From CAZZBK01 sp964652155 (GTDB lineage Bacteria; Planctomycetota; Planctomycetia; Pirellulales; PNKZ01), in the NCBI GenBank assembly GCA_964652155.1, contig CAZZBK010000150.1, positions 1 through 14,140 of the forward strand: DNA of 14,140 bases, in the 5' to 3' direction. Under the pieces are notes generated by a model. It saw nothing but the letters and a program-made list of their open reading frames with translations. It was not told where the DNA came from and did no database searches. The position numbers were made by a program, and so were the translations under genes. Position 1 is the stretch's first letter. The number at the start of each line of letters is the position of its first letter. This document shows positions 1 to 7,872 of this stretch, one piece after another.

Positions 1-171
1 CCCCGCTCGTTGGCCGATTGTCGAAGCAACGCTCCAAACGAGCAGGATCCACCCCCCCTCACGCAACTCGACGAGTTTCGGCATAATTGGCCAGTCAACG
101 GTCACGTTTACCCCCCACTCGGCAGCCGCCGCCTACGGTTGTTGGCTATCCGCTGAAGAAAGTTCGCAGCC
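1..171. other. 5' flank of the ABC-F gene, no gene seen
   Basis: No convincing coding frame is visible in these 171 bases, which lead into the plus-strand ABC-F gene. There is an imperfect inverted repeat (5-13 against 34-43, GCTCGTT / AACGAGC with one bulged base) and several C-runs. I see no clear sigma-70 promoter and no strong ribosome binding site before the ATG at 172. A promoter for the ABC-F gene should lie here, because the gene is the first plus-strand gene in view, but I cannot place it. Confidence 0.4.
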
Positions 172-1959
172 ATGAGCGTCCTCCTCCAAATCAAAAACGC
201 CCACAAAAGCTATGGCGAGCAGATCCTGCTCGACGGCGCCGAGGCCACGCTAACCGACGACGTTAAGGTCGGGTTCATCGGCCGCAACGGCGCCGGCAAG
301 AGCACCCTGCTACGCATTCTCCTGGACGAAGAACAACTCGATCGCGGCGAAGTTGCCCGCAGCTCAAAATTGCGCGTCGGTTATCTGCGTCAGCACGACC
401 CGTTCTTGCCCGACGAAACCGCCTTGCAGTTCCTCATGCGCGACAGCGGACAACCTGACTGGAAATGTGGCGAGGTGGCCGGCGAATTTGAACTCAAAGG
501 GACGTACCTCGAAGGGCCCGTCGCCAAGCTCTCGGGCGGCTGGCAGACGCGCGTCAAGCTGGCGGCCCTGTTGTTGCACGAACCCAACCTGCTGCTGCTC
601 GACGAGCCGACCAACTTCCTCGACCTGCGCACGCAAATTCTGTTGGAGCATTTTCTGCGACACTATAAAGAGGCTTGCCTGGTCGTCTCACACGACCGCG
701 CCTTTCTGAACGCCGTCTGCGACCACACGCTCGATCTGTCGCGCGGCAAGCTCACGATGTTCCCCGGCAAGGTCGATGCGTTCCTAGAATTTCAACGCAC
801 GCAGCGCGAGCACGAAGAACGCTCCAATGCCGCGGTCAGCGCCAAACGACGCCAGCTCGAAGAGTTTATCGCCAAAAACAAGGCCCGAGCCAGCACGGCC
901 ACGCGCGCCCGATCCAAAAGCAAGCAACTCGAAAAGCTGGAACTGATCGACGTGGCCGGCGACGAACCGACAGCCCGCATCCGAGCGCCGCTCGTCGACC
1001 CCCGTAAAGGACCCGCGCTCCGCTGTCGCGATCTGGCCATTGGGTACGCCGAACGGCAAGTCGCCAGCGGCATCGACCTGGAGATCGAGCATGGCTCTCG
1101 AGCCGCCATCGTCGGCGACAACGGGCAAGGCAAGACCACGTTCCTACGCACGATCGTCGACTCACTCGAGCCGCTCGCCGGCGAAGTCCGTTGGGGACAC
1201 GGTTGCCAATTGGGCATCTACGCCCAGCATGTGTACACGAGCCTGCCCGAAAAGCAAACGGTGCTCGACTACCTCGAGTACCACGCCCCCCCCGGGACCA
1301 AGAATCAGGAAATCCTCGACATGGCCGGGGCGCTGTTGTTTCGTGGCGACGCGGTGCAGAAAAAGATCGCGGTCCTTTCCGGTGGCGAGCGTGCGCGGCT
1401 CTGCATGGCCAGCCTGCTGCTGAGCAAGAATAACATTCTGATCCTCGACGAGCCGGGGAACCATCTCGACGTCGATACGGTCGAAGCGCTGGCCGAGGCA
1501 CTGCTGGCCTACCAAGGGACGGTCATCTTCACGAGCCACGATCGCCACTTTATGAAGCGGATCGCGACCTGCATTATCGAAGTCCGCGACGGCCGCGTGG
1601 TCAATTACCGTGGCGACTACGAGTCGTATCTCTACGCGGTCAACCAAGAGATCGAAGAGGGAGAACGAGAACTCGCCTCGCAAATGTCCAAAGCCCCACC
1701 GTCGGCCAGCAAGCCAGCAAAGTCCGTCCCGCAAGCGCCACGACGCAGCGAACGCGACCTCCGCAAGGAGCTTAGCAACCTGGAACGCACGATCGCCCGG
1801 CTCGACGACAAGAAGCGTCAAACAAATGATCAGTTGATGCAAGCCACCGATCCGGCCGAGGCCTTGCGATTGCACAACGAGCTTACCGCCGTCACGGCTG
1901 AACTGACCGAGGTCGAAGAACGCTGGTGCAGCGTCCAAGCCGAACTCGGCGAGACGTAA
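172..1959 (+). CDS. ABC-F family ATPase (YheS/Uup-like), ribosome-associated
   Basis: This 595-residue protein has two ABC nucleotide-binding domains and no membrane segment, the layout of ABC-F proteins, which bind the ribosomal E site and relieve stalled translation. Domain 1 has Walker A GRNGAGKST (37-45), signature LSGGW (120-124), Walker B ending LLLLDEPTNFLD (140-151) and switch His174. Domain 2 has Walker A GDNGQGKTT (315-323), LSGGE (402-406), LDEPGNHLD (425-433) and His456. The basic linker (about 205-262) matches the P-site tRNA interaction motif, and residues about 523-590 look like the charged C-terminal coiled coil of Uup/YheS. Two oddities: the usual Thr of the second DEPTNHLD is Gly, and the stretch between Q-loop and signature in domain 1 is short, so the arm subdomain is reduced. 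The exact subfamily is uncertain. Start is the ATG at 172; no strong SD precedes it. The gene converges on the methyltransferase gene, with 19 bp between their ends. Confidence 0.93.
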   Translation: MSVLLQIKNAHKSYGEQILLDGAEATLTDDVKVGFIGRNGAGKSTLLRILLDEEQLDRGEVARSSKLRVGYLRQHDPFLPDETALQFLMRDSGQPDWKCGEVAGEFELKGTYLEGPVAKLSGGWQTRVKLAALLLHEPNLLLLDEPTNFLDLRTQILLEHFLRHYKEACLVVSHDRAFLNAVCDHTLDLSRGKLTMFPGKVDAFLEFQRTQREHEERSNAAVSAKRRQLEEFIAKNKARASTATRARSKSKQLEKLELIDVAGDEPTARIRAPLVDPRKGPALRCRDLAIGYAERQVASGIDLEIEHGSRAAIVGDNGQGKTTFLRTIVDSLEPLAGEVRWGHGCQLGIYAQHVYTSLPEKQTVLDYLEYHAPPGTKNQEILDMAGALLFRGDAVQKKIAVLSGGERARLCMASLLLSKNNILILDEPGNHLDVDTVEALAEALLAYQGTVIFTSHDRHFMKRIATCIIEVRDGRVVNYRGDYESYLYAVNQEIEEGERELASQMSKAPPSASKPAKSVPQAPRRSERDLRKELSNLERTIARLDDKKRQTNDQLMQATDPAEALRLHNELTAVTAELTEVEERWCSVQAELGET

Positions 1960-1978
1960 TCAGGCAAAGTGCTGCCCC

Positions 1979-2767
1979 TTACTTCACCCCGGCGGCGCGG
2001 TTCCAGTAGAAGTGGGCACTCGCGTCAGGGCGACTCATAAAACTCCGCAACTCACGCTCCACGGCCGTAATCTCGTCGCGCGTGGCTAAGCCTTGCGAAA
2101 TGAACGATTCGGTGGCGCCGGTCACGTTCTCCAGTAAGTTTTGCACCCAAGGCACGAAACCCGCCGAACCCGACCAGTGCACCTCGCTCTGAATACTCAG
2201 CTCGATCTCGCGCAGCCCAGCGGCCTGAAAGAGTTGGAACAGCCGACGCCCCACGAGCGCGTCGCCTCCCAACCGTGCCTGCAAAACGACAAACTGCGAC
2301 CAAAGGCGATCGAACGTCGGACACTCGGGCTCGAACACGTTCACCGAGATATCGTTCTCCTGCACCCGCACACGCCCCCCTGGCCTGAGAACCCGCCGCA
2401 TCTCACACAGCACGGCCAACGGGTCAGCCACGTGCTCCAACACATAACGGCAGTAGACAAGATCGAACGACTCATCGGCAAACGGCAACTGATGGGCGTC
2501 TCCCTGCACAAATCGCACCCTCGCGCCGAGCGACTGCGCATGAGCCAGTTGTGCGGCCGAGTACTCGATCCCCATCACCTCGCCCGCTCCAACGTGCTCG
2601 GCGACCTCGGCCGCCAAATATCCCAAGCCGCTGCCAACCTCCAACACGCGCTCCCCCTCTCGGAGCGACAGAAACGCCACGAACGGTCCATTGGTCAAGT
2701 CGTTGAGCCGGCGCAGACGGTCTTGTTCGCTCGCCGTGGTGCCGTGAATGTAGCTCGTCTCGGCCAT
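1979..2767 (-). CDS. Class I SAM-dependent methyltransferase (type 11)
   Basis: A soluble, roughly 262-residue enzyme with the Rossmann-type SAM-binding fold. Motif I is VLEVGSGLGY, the acidic end of strand 2 is GIEYS, motif II/III is GDAHQLPFADESFDLVYCRYVLEHV (in two adjoining pieces), and the post-motif is VLRPGGRV. These residues place it with the UbiE/type 11 methyltransferases. The substrate cannot be read from sequence. I chose the ATG at 2767 because a GGAG (2777-2780) lies 9 nt upstream. A GTG at 2782 would add five residues. The upstream permease ends at 2772, so the ribosome binding site lies across that gene's last codons and translational coupling is likely. As last gene of the minus-strand run it may act on the same lipid or glycoconjugate as the upstream genes, but that is inference. 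Confidence 0.88.
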   Translation of the reverse strand: MAETSYIHGTTASEQDRLRRLNDLTNGPFVAFLSLREGERVLEVGSGLGYLAAEVAEHVGAGEVMGIEYSAAQLAHAQSLGARVRFVQGDAHQLPFADESFDLVYCRYVLEHVADPLAVLCEMRRVLRPGGRVRVQENDISVNVFEPECPTFDRLWSQFVVLQARLGGDALVGRRLFQLFQAAGLREIELSIQSEVHWSGSAGFVPWVQNLLENVTGATESFISQGLATRDEITAVERELRSFMSRPDASAHFYWNRAAGVK

Positions 2768-2771
2768 CGGG

Positions 2772-5700
2772 CTATTCTCCACGCAGCGCGGCGAGGATCG
2801 GTGCCTTGAGCACGGCCCGCACAGCGCTCATGCCGGCGAGCGTCCCCACGCCGACCACCAAGACCAACGTGATCGCCAGGTCGGCAACGGGAATCGCCGC
2901 GCCGCCGGCCAACAAGTGTGGCACAATCGCGACGAGCGCCGAGGCGCTCCCCACCCCCAAGCCGCCGAGCAACAGCGCGGCATTCTCCCACAGGATAAGT
3001 CGCGCGAGCAGGGCGCGTCGAAAGCCGGTCGCTTGCAGCAGCGCGAGCTCGCCGCGTCGTTCGAGCACATTGCGCAATTGCACGACGGCCAACCCCAGCG
3101 TGCCCAGCAGCAGGCCCAGCCCGCCGAGACTTTGAAACGTCGACAGATACGTGTTCTGCACGGCCAAGAACGCCGCGAGTCGATCGACGGTCGGCGTCAC
3201 GTCGAACCCGAACGTGTCGAGCCGCTTCTCGAAGAGTTGTTCGACCTGATCGGCTTGTGCAGTTGGTGCGTCGATCAAGAAAAACGAAACACCCTCGGCT
3301 AGCGGGAAATGCCGCTTGAAGTGGCTCTCGCTAATGACCAATCGCCCTTGCAGTACGCTGTTTTTGAGCAGGCCGACAACTTCGAGCGTGATGGTCTCAC
3401 CACGATCATTGGCCAGCGGATAGCGTGCCCCGACGCCCGAGAGATGCAGGCTGAACATCGCGGTCGCCATGTCGATGACGACCGGCACGACTCCCCTGCG
3501 GTGCTCGTCGAGACCGAGCGTTCGGTCGAGCAATCGCCAGGGATTCTGATGATCCTCTGGCGAGAGTGTGGCGTGCCCTGCCCACTCGAACCCGCCGCGC
3601 TCGATGAGTCGCTCGCTCGCGCCCAGCACGCGCGGTTGTTGCGGTTGATACAAGTTGAGGCAACTGGCATCGTCGCCGCGCTGCGAGCGAAGCGGAAAGA
3701 CCTGACAACGGGCGAGCAGCTTTTCATCCTGTGCGGAGAACCCCAGGTCGATGCGACCATCTTCGCTGGCCAGATCGACAAACAGCGGCGCGGTGCTCTC
3801 GCCGAGCAACGTGAACCCGCCCGTCCCGGTGTCGCGCCGCTCGGGTGCCTTCGGAGGCTCAAGGTGAAAGGCACTAATGGCCACGATCAAGAAACAGGCC
3901 GACGCCATGAGGCCGACGGTCAGCGTACTGCGGCCACTGTGTCGAGCCGCGTTGCGAAGGGCCAGTCGGGCCATCGCTCCTGGGCCGAGCGTGACGAGCG
4001 AACCGGTCTTACCTTGCCGCAATCGTTCACGCACAAACCCCAACAATGACGCGAGGATCAATGCGCCCGCGCCAAAGAACGCGCCCGCCTGCGCCTCGCC
4101 CGAGAGCTGAAAGGCCGAGAGTGAGGCAATCACGGCGAGCACGAGCAGGCCCCAGTTGATGCGCGTGGCACGCGGGCTCAATGTGCTCACAACGCTCGCC
4201 GGCTCGCTGGCCTCGCCGCCGAGAAGCCGCCGCAACGACACAAGCCGCATCGGTCGCAACGCCACGACAATCGCTCCGAGCGACGCACCAACACCACACA
4301 CGAGACCCAAGATCAAGCTGAGCGACGTGACATGCAATTGCAAAAAAGGCGTGGTGATCGCCGAGAGCCACCAGGTACGCAAGCCCGCGAGCATGAGCCA
4401 GGCGTAGCCCACACCCAGCGCGACACCGACGAGCCCGCCGACCACGGCGACCACCGCCCCCTCGCCGAGCAGCAGCGAGCGCACTTGCTGAAACGACCAG
4501 CCGACCGACCGCAGAATGCCGATCTCCTCGGCTCGGCGTTCGACCCCCAGCCTGAAGAGCAGCGCGACGAGCATCATCGCCGCGGCGATCAGGAACATGC
4601 TGAAGCCCAAGAACAGCAAATTGAAGGGTGTCGTGCCCGAGGCGGCGGCCAAGGTTTGCGTGCGGATCGCCCGGAAGGTAAAACCCAACTTGGCCGGGTC
4701 AATTGCCGCGTTCAACGAAGTTGCGAGCGCGTCGAGTGACTCGCCAGGGGCGAGCGCGATGCGAATACCGGTCGTTTGCCCGAACCGGCTCGACCAGAGC
4801 TTGCGTCCCGCGGCGAGCGAGATAAACGCCTTGGGAGTCGCGCGGTATTTGTCCCAGTATTGTTCGTCCTGATCGTTGGGCTTGGTGCTGCGGACCCGCT
4901 TGGGGTCGTAAGGGAACGGCGGGTTCCAATCCGCGACCGACGCTTCATCGGTCACCCCTTTGAGCTCGGGGGTGAAATTCCGATCGTTGACGGCCCCCTC
5001 CAACTCGATGATCGCCTGCAACTTGAAGCGCGCGGTCTGCTCGACGACTTGTCCGTGCGTGCTCTCGGGCTCGAAATAGGTGAGCCGAATCTCGTCTCCT
5101 GGCTTGAGTTGCACGCCTTGCGCGGCCAAGTCGTCGTAGGCCCAGCGATGCAGTACGATCGAGTCGTCGGCGATCTTGTCGAGCACCCGACCGTCGATCG
5201 TTTTGAAGGGTCCCAGCGGCGGCTCGGCGGCCACGTCCAAGGCAGTCACGGTCGAGTACGCGAGCTTGCCGCGGTCGTTGTCGCCGCAGGTGATGTAGTT
5301 GGCCAGGTACGTGAGCACGCTCTGCGTGCGTTGACCGGCCAAGTGTTTCTGTGCCGCCTCTTCCACCGGCGCGTCGAGCAGCATCCGCTCGCTCTCGAGC
5401 AGCGCGTAGCCTTGCTCGGTCTGGCGCAATTTCACGCCGTAGTCAGCCAGCCGTGGCGTGAGCTTCGTGTGATCGTCACGCGCGAGCAGGGCGTTGACCT
5501 TGCCATCTTGCTTGAGGGCGGATTGCAATGTCTCGCGTGGCAACCAAGCGTTGAGCGGCTGTTGCTGGTTCGGGTGTAGACTGAATCGGCCCATCCCCTC
5601 GGCACGGACAATCTGGCGCACGGTCACGCGCCGTGACGAGGTCGTTTCGCTCTTGCGGCCCAACGGACTGTCGCGCGGCACCTCGCTCGGCACCGGCAAG

Positions 5701-6176
5701 CGCACGAGGACATCGTCACCAACCTTGGCACCCAAGGCCGACGCGAGCGGCTCGTTCAAGACGATATCGTTGCCATCGAAGGGTTTGAACTCGCGCGAGG
5801 TTGATTGGTCGCTCCCGGGCCATAAGTTCGGAAAACCTTTATCGCAGCCGATGAGCGCCACTTGATTGGCTCGTCGACCGCTGTCGGGCTGCGTGATCGC
5901 CCCTTGCAAATACACGATCGGCTCGACCTGGGCCGAGACGTGCTTCGTCAGATCTTGCTCAAAGAACCGGTCGACGATGAGCAGCTCGCGAATCGTTCCC
6001 AGGCCGTCGAGCACCAGATGCTGCAAACTCCCACGAACCGAGTCGCCAACGATCAGGGCACCGGTCAACACGGCCGTGCCGACCGCGACGCCCAACAGCA
6101 CGGCCAGCTGTGACCGGGCATGAAACGTGAGCCCGCGAAGCACGACCCTGGCGATGGAATAACCTGGAGCGCTCAT
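2772..6176 (-). CDS. Large ABC transporter permease, FtsX/MacB-like (two FtsX domains)
   Basis: A 1134-residue integral membrane protein. The N-terminus has one membrane segment (about 22-43, followed by GDSVRGSL), then a periplasmic region of more than 400 residues. The first FtsX domain follows (about 510-640, three helices, with the ERRAEEIGILRSVGWS loop). Two more central helices (about 670-715) come next, then another helix (TLTVGLMASACFLIVAIS), a second periplasmic region of about 200 residues and a C-terminal FtsX domain (ERRGELALLQATGFRR loop). That gives about ten helices, the topology of YbbP-like permeases of the LolCE/MacB superfamily, which extract or export lipids, lipoproteins or peptides without a classical channel. 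The ATG at 6176 has GAGAGG (6186-6191) 9 nt upstream and follows the ATPase stop by 3 nt, so ATPase and permease are certainly partners. The cargo is unknown. Confidence 0.92.
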   Translation of the reverse strand: MSAPGYSIARVVLRGLTFHARSQLAVLLGVAVGTAVLTGALIVGDSVRGSLQHLVLDGLGTIRELLIVDRFFEQDLTKHVSAQVEPIVYLQGAITQPDSGRRANQVALIGCDKGFPNLWPGSDQSTSREFKPFDGNDIVLNEPLASALGAKVGDDVLVRLPVPSEVPRDSPLGRKSETTSSRRVTVRQIVRAEGMGRFSLHPNQQQPLNAWLPRETLQSALKQDGKVNALLARDDHTKLTPRLADYGVKLRQTEQGYALLESERMLLDAPVEEAAQKHLAGQRTQSVLTYLANYITCGDNDRGKLAYSTVTALDVAAEPPLGPFKTIDGRVLDKIADDSIVLHRWAYDDLAAQGVQLKPGDEIRLTYFEPESTHGQVVEQTARFKLQAIIELEGAVNDRNFTPELKGVTDEASVADWNPPFPYDPKRVRSTKPNDQDEQYWDKYRATPKAFISLAAGRKLWSSRFGQTTGIRIALAPGESLDALATSLNAAIDPAKLGFTFRAIRTQTLAAASGTTPFNLLFLGFSMFLIAAAMMLVALLFRLGVERRAEEIGILRSVGWSFQQVRSLLLGEGAVVAVVGGLVGVALGVGYAWLMLAGLRTWWLSAITTPFLQLHVTSLSLILGLVCGVGASLGAIVVALRPMRLVSLRRLLGGEASEPASVVSTLSPRATRINWGLLVLAVIASLSAFQLSGEAQAGAFFGAGALILASLLGFVRERLRQGKTGSLVTLGPGAMARLALRNAARHSGRSTLTVGLMASACFLIVAISAFHLEPPKAPERRDTGTGGFTLLGESTAPLFVDLASEDGRIDLGFSAQDEKLLARCQVFPLRSQRGDDASCLNLYQPQQPRVLGASERLIERGGFEWAGHATLSPEDHQNPWRLLDRTLGLDEHRRGVVPVVIDMATAMFSLHLSGVGARYPLANDRGETITLEVVGLLKNSVLQGRLVISESHFKRHFPLAEGVSFFLIDAPTAQADQVEQLFEKRLDTFGFDVTPTVDRLAAFLAVQNTYLSTFQSLGGLGLLLGTLGLAVVQLRNVLERRGELALLQATGFRRALLARLILWENAALLLGGLGVGSASALVAIVPHLLAGGAAIPVADLAITLVLVVGVGTLAGMSAVRAVLKAPILAALRGE

Positions 6177-6179
6177 GGG

Positions 6180-6854
6180 TTAGGTCCTCTCGACCAGTCG
6201 GCCGTCGTCCATCTCGGCGCGGCGGTCGAACCGCGCGGCGAATTCGCCGCTGTGCGTGACGACGATCAGCATCATCCCCTGCTCGCGTTGTAATTTCAGC
6301 AGCAGATCGCCGACGAGCGCGGCGTTGGTGCGGTCGAGATTGCCGGTGGGTTCGTCGGCTAAGAGCAACGGTGGCTGCAAGATCAGCGCCCGCGCGATGG
6401 CAACCCGTTGACGCTCGCCCCCGGACAACTCAGCCGGGCGGTGTTCAAGTCGCGCGCTCAGCCCAACCTTGTCGAGCAATTGTCGAGCGCGGTCGAGTTG
6501 CTCGGCCGATGTGCCTTGGGCCAATGTCGGAATCAGCACGTTCTCCAGCACCGTACACTGCGGCAGCAGGTGGTGATCTTGAAATACGAAGCCGATGCGC
6601 TGATTGCGAAACACGGCCAATGCCGGCTCGTCGAGCGCGAACGGATCCGTGCCATCGAACTGCACGTTGCCCGCCGTGGGTCGGTCGAGCGTGCCAATGA
6701 TATGAAGCAGCGTGCTCTTGCCCGACCCGCTGGGCCCCAGCACGGCCAGGTTTTGGCCTTTGGACAACTCGAGTGAGCAATCGCGCAACACGACGAGCGG
6801 CTCGCCGCGCGACGGATACGTTTTGGTCAGCTTGCGAACAACCAGCGATGACAT
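6180..6854 (-). CDS. ABC transporter ATP-binding protein, LolD/MacB type
   Basis: A 224-residue cytoplasmic ATPase that should power the adjacent FtsX-type permease. Seen directly: Walker A GPSGSGKST (40-48), Q-loop FVFQDHHLLP, signature LSGGERQRVAIARAL, Walker B LLLADEPTGNLD and switch His in VVTHS. The QDHHLLP and GNLD variants are typical of the LolD/MacB/FtsE group rather than importer ATPases. The frame stays open further upstream, to 7010, but that extension overlaps the upstream gene and is arginine-rich non-family sequence. The ATG at 6854 is preceded by AGGA (6864-6867) with 9-nt spacing and begins the expected family N-terminus (MSSLVVRKLTKTY), so I start there. The stop at 6180 sits 3 nt before the permease start. 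Naming it lolD would overstate what is known, since the permease is not LolC/E. Confidence 0.95.
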   Translation of the reverse strand: MSSLVVRKLTKTYPSRGEPLVVLRDCSLELSKGQNLAVLGPSGSGKSTLLHIIGTLDRPTAGNVQFDGTDPFALDEPALAVFRNQRIGFVFQDHHLLPQCTVLENVLIPTLAQGTSAEQLDRARQLLDKVGLSARLEHRPAELSGGERQRVAIARALILQPPLLLADEPTGNLDRTNAALVGDLLLKLQREQGMMLIVVTHSGEFAARFDRRAEMDDGRLVERT

Positions 6855-6871
6855 GAGGAAATGTCCTGAGA

Positions 6872-6899
6872 CGAGAATAAGCCACGCGGCGTATTCTCG
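6872..6899. other. Intercistronic stem-loop before the ABC ATPase gene
   Basis: The spacer between the prenyltransferase-like gene (stop at 6905) and the ATPase start (6854) holds an almost perfect hairpin. Arms 6872-6879 and 6892-6899 (CGAGAATA on the plus strand) pair over 8 bp, there is one mismatch, then GCC (6881-6883) pairs with GGC (6888-6890) around a 4-nt loop. No T-run follows on either strand, so it is not a typical intrinsic terminator. It ends 5 nt before the AGGA of the ATPase gene and could act in mRNA processing or stability. Confidence 0.6.
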
Positions 6900-6904
6900 C
6901 CTGC

Positions 6905-7828
6905 CTACCGCATTTTGGCCAGCAGGGCGAGCCCGCCCAGGCCATAAAATGTGTACTCGACGTCGCTGCCGTCGTCCCATTCTCCGCCGCGAAAGCCACC
7001 GTCCGTGCATTGCATGCTCAACACGTAATCGCGAGCCGCGACAAAGTCGAGATGCTCCAGAGCCCCCAGGTCGTCGAGCGAGAGCGCGCCGGTGAACGTG
7101 CTCAGCACGTCGGCGATCGGGATGCGCGTGTTGGCGCGAATGCCCCCTTCGTCAGTCTGATTGTCGAGCAGATAGTCGATGGCCGACTCGCTGGTCGCCG
7201 AGTCGATCGCGCCAAAAATGTGCAGCGTGCCCAGCGCCGCGGCGGTGGGATTGGTGCCGCTGCGCTGCATGGGGCCCATCTCGACAAAGCCGCCATCGCC
7301 GCGTCGGCGCGAATGAATGAATCGCACGAGTTGGTCAGGAGCGACCGCCTCGCGGCCGATGAGTTGATTGCAGAGCACCATCAGAAACGTGTAGTAGGTG
7401 CTGCTCGACTGCCCCTCATCGGTCTTGGCGTAGCCACCGTCGTCGCGGCGGAAGCGTTCCAACTCGGCCGCGACCGCCGTGCGCCACTCGGGCGTGGCGG
7501 CGAAAATGTCGATCCCCGCCGCACTCTCCAGCAACATCGCGCTGTAGACCAACGAGAGGAAGTCGATGATTGCGACGCGCGTGGTGAATTGCCGTTGCAA
7601 AAACAAGGCCACGCGCTCGGCCACGCCGCCGTGCAACTCGCCGAGCATCGCCAGCGAGCGACACGCGAAACCGGTGTAATACAGATCGCCGTTGCCTTCG
7701 CGTCCCGAGAATCCGCCGTCGGCGTTTTGAGCACGCAGAATGAACTGCGCGTGCCGCTGGCGCAGTGCCTCGGGCAACTCGCCCAGGCCAGTGGCCAAAC
7801 GGATCGTCAGGTCGACAAGGTAAGACAT
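6905..7828 (-). CDS. Prenyltransferase/squalene-oxidase repeat protein, Rab-GGTase beta-like
   Basis: A 307-residue soluble protein built of alpha/alpha-barrel repeats. The repeat signatures are QNADGGF (34-40), RRDDGGY (127-133), RRGDGGF (175-181), NQTDEGGI (223-230) and QCTDGGF (273-279). The order and the C-terminus (YTFYGLGGLALL) resemble the beta subunit of Rab geranylgeranyltransferase. In that family zinc is held by Asp and Cys of a DVC motif and by the His of DPFHT. Here the aligned positions read D240-V-L242 and D289-V-E-Y292-T, so two of three ligands are lost and zinc-dependent protein prenylation is doubtful. It may bind an isoprenoid, or be a non-catalytic or different enzyme. 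The ATG at 7828 (MSYLVDLTIRL) fits the family N-terminus; the open frame reaching 7954 would overlap the thioesterase gene and is arginine/proline-rich. No SD is visible; instead a period-7 repeat precedes the start. Confidence 0.85.
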   Translation of the reverse strand: MSYLVDLTIRLATGLGELPEALRQRHAQFILRAQNADGGFSGREGNGDLYYTGFACRSLAMLGELHGGVAERVALFLQRQFTTRVAIIDFLSLVYSAMLLESAAGIDIFAATPEWRTAVAAELERFRRDDGGYAKTDEGQSSSTYYTFLMVLCNQLIGREAVAPDQLVRFIHSRRRGDGGFVEMGPMQRSGTNPTAAALGTLHIFGAIDSATSESAIDYLLDNQTDEGGIRANTRIPIADVLSTFTGALSLDDLGALEHLDFVAARDYVLSMQCTDGGFRGGEWDDGSDVEYTFYGLGGLALLAKMR

Positions 7829-7870
7829 GCGATAAAGCGGAGAGCCAGAAGCGGACAGCGGTGGGAGATG
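7829..7870. repeat. Degenerate period-7 repeat between thioesterase and prenyltransferase-like genes
   Basis: Read on the plus strand from 7829 the spacer splits into six heptamers: GCGATAA, AGCGGAG, AGCCAGA, AGCGGAC, AGCGGTG, GGAGATG. Four keep the AGC start in strict register (7836, 7843, 7850, 7857). The array fills the whole gap between the thioesterase stop (7873-7875) and the next ATG (7826-7828). It leaves no room for a separate regulatory site or SD. Confidence 0.65.
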
Positions 7871-7872
7871 CG

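Noticed and set aside
5..43. Inverted repeat at the left edge as a terminator or operator
   Set aside because: About nine pairs with a bulge and a long loop, no T-run, and the upstream gene is outside the window, so no role can be supported.
1963..1976. Possible bidirectional terminator between the converging ABC-F and methyltransferase genes
   Set aside because: Only four base pairs (GGCA/TGCC) with a 6-nt loop and no T-run; too weak to call.
4776..5579. Plus-strand open frame (267 codons) inside the ABC permease
   Set aside because: It lies wholly antisense to a continuous FtsX permease reading frame, is low in recognisable motifs and has no neighbouring plus-strand gene.
6855..7010. Longer form of the ABC ATPase starting at 7010
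   Set aside because: The extension overlaps the prenyltransferase-like gene, is arginine-rich and unlike any ABC N-terminus; the ATG at 6854 has a well-placed AGGA.
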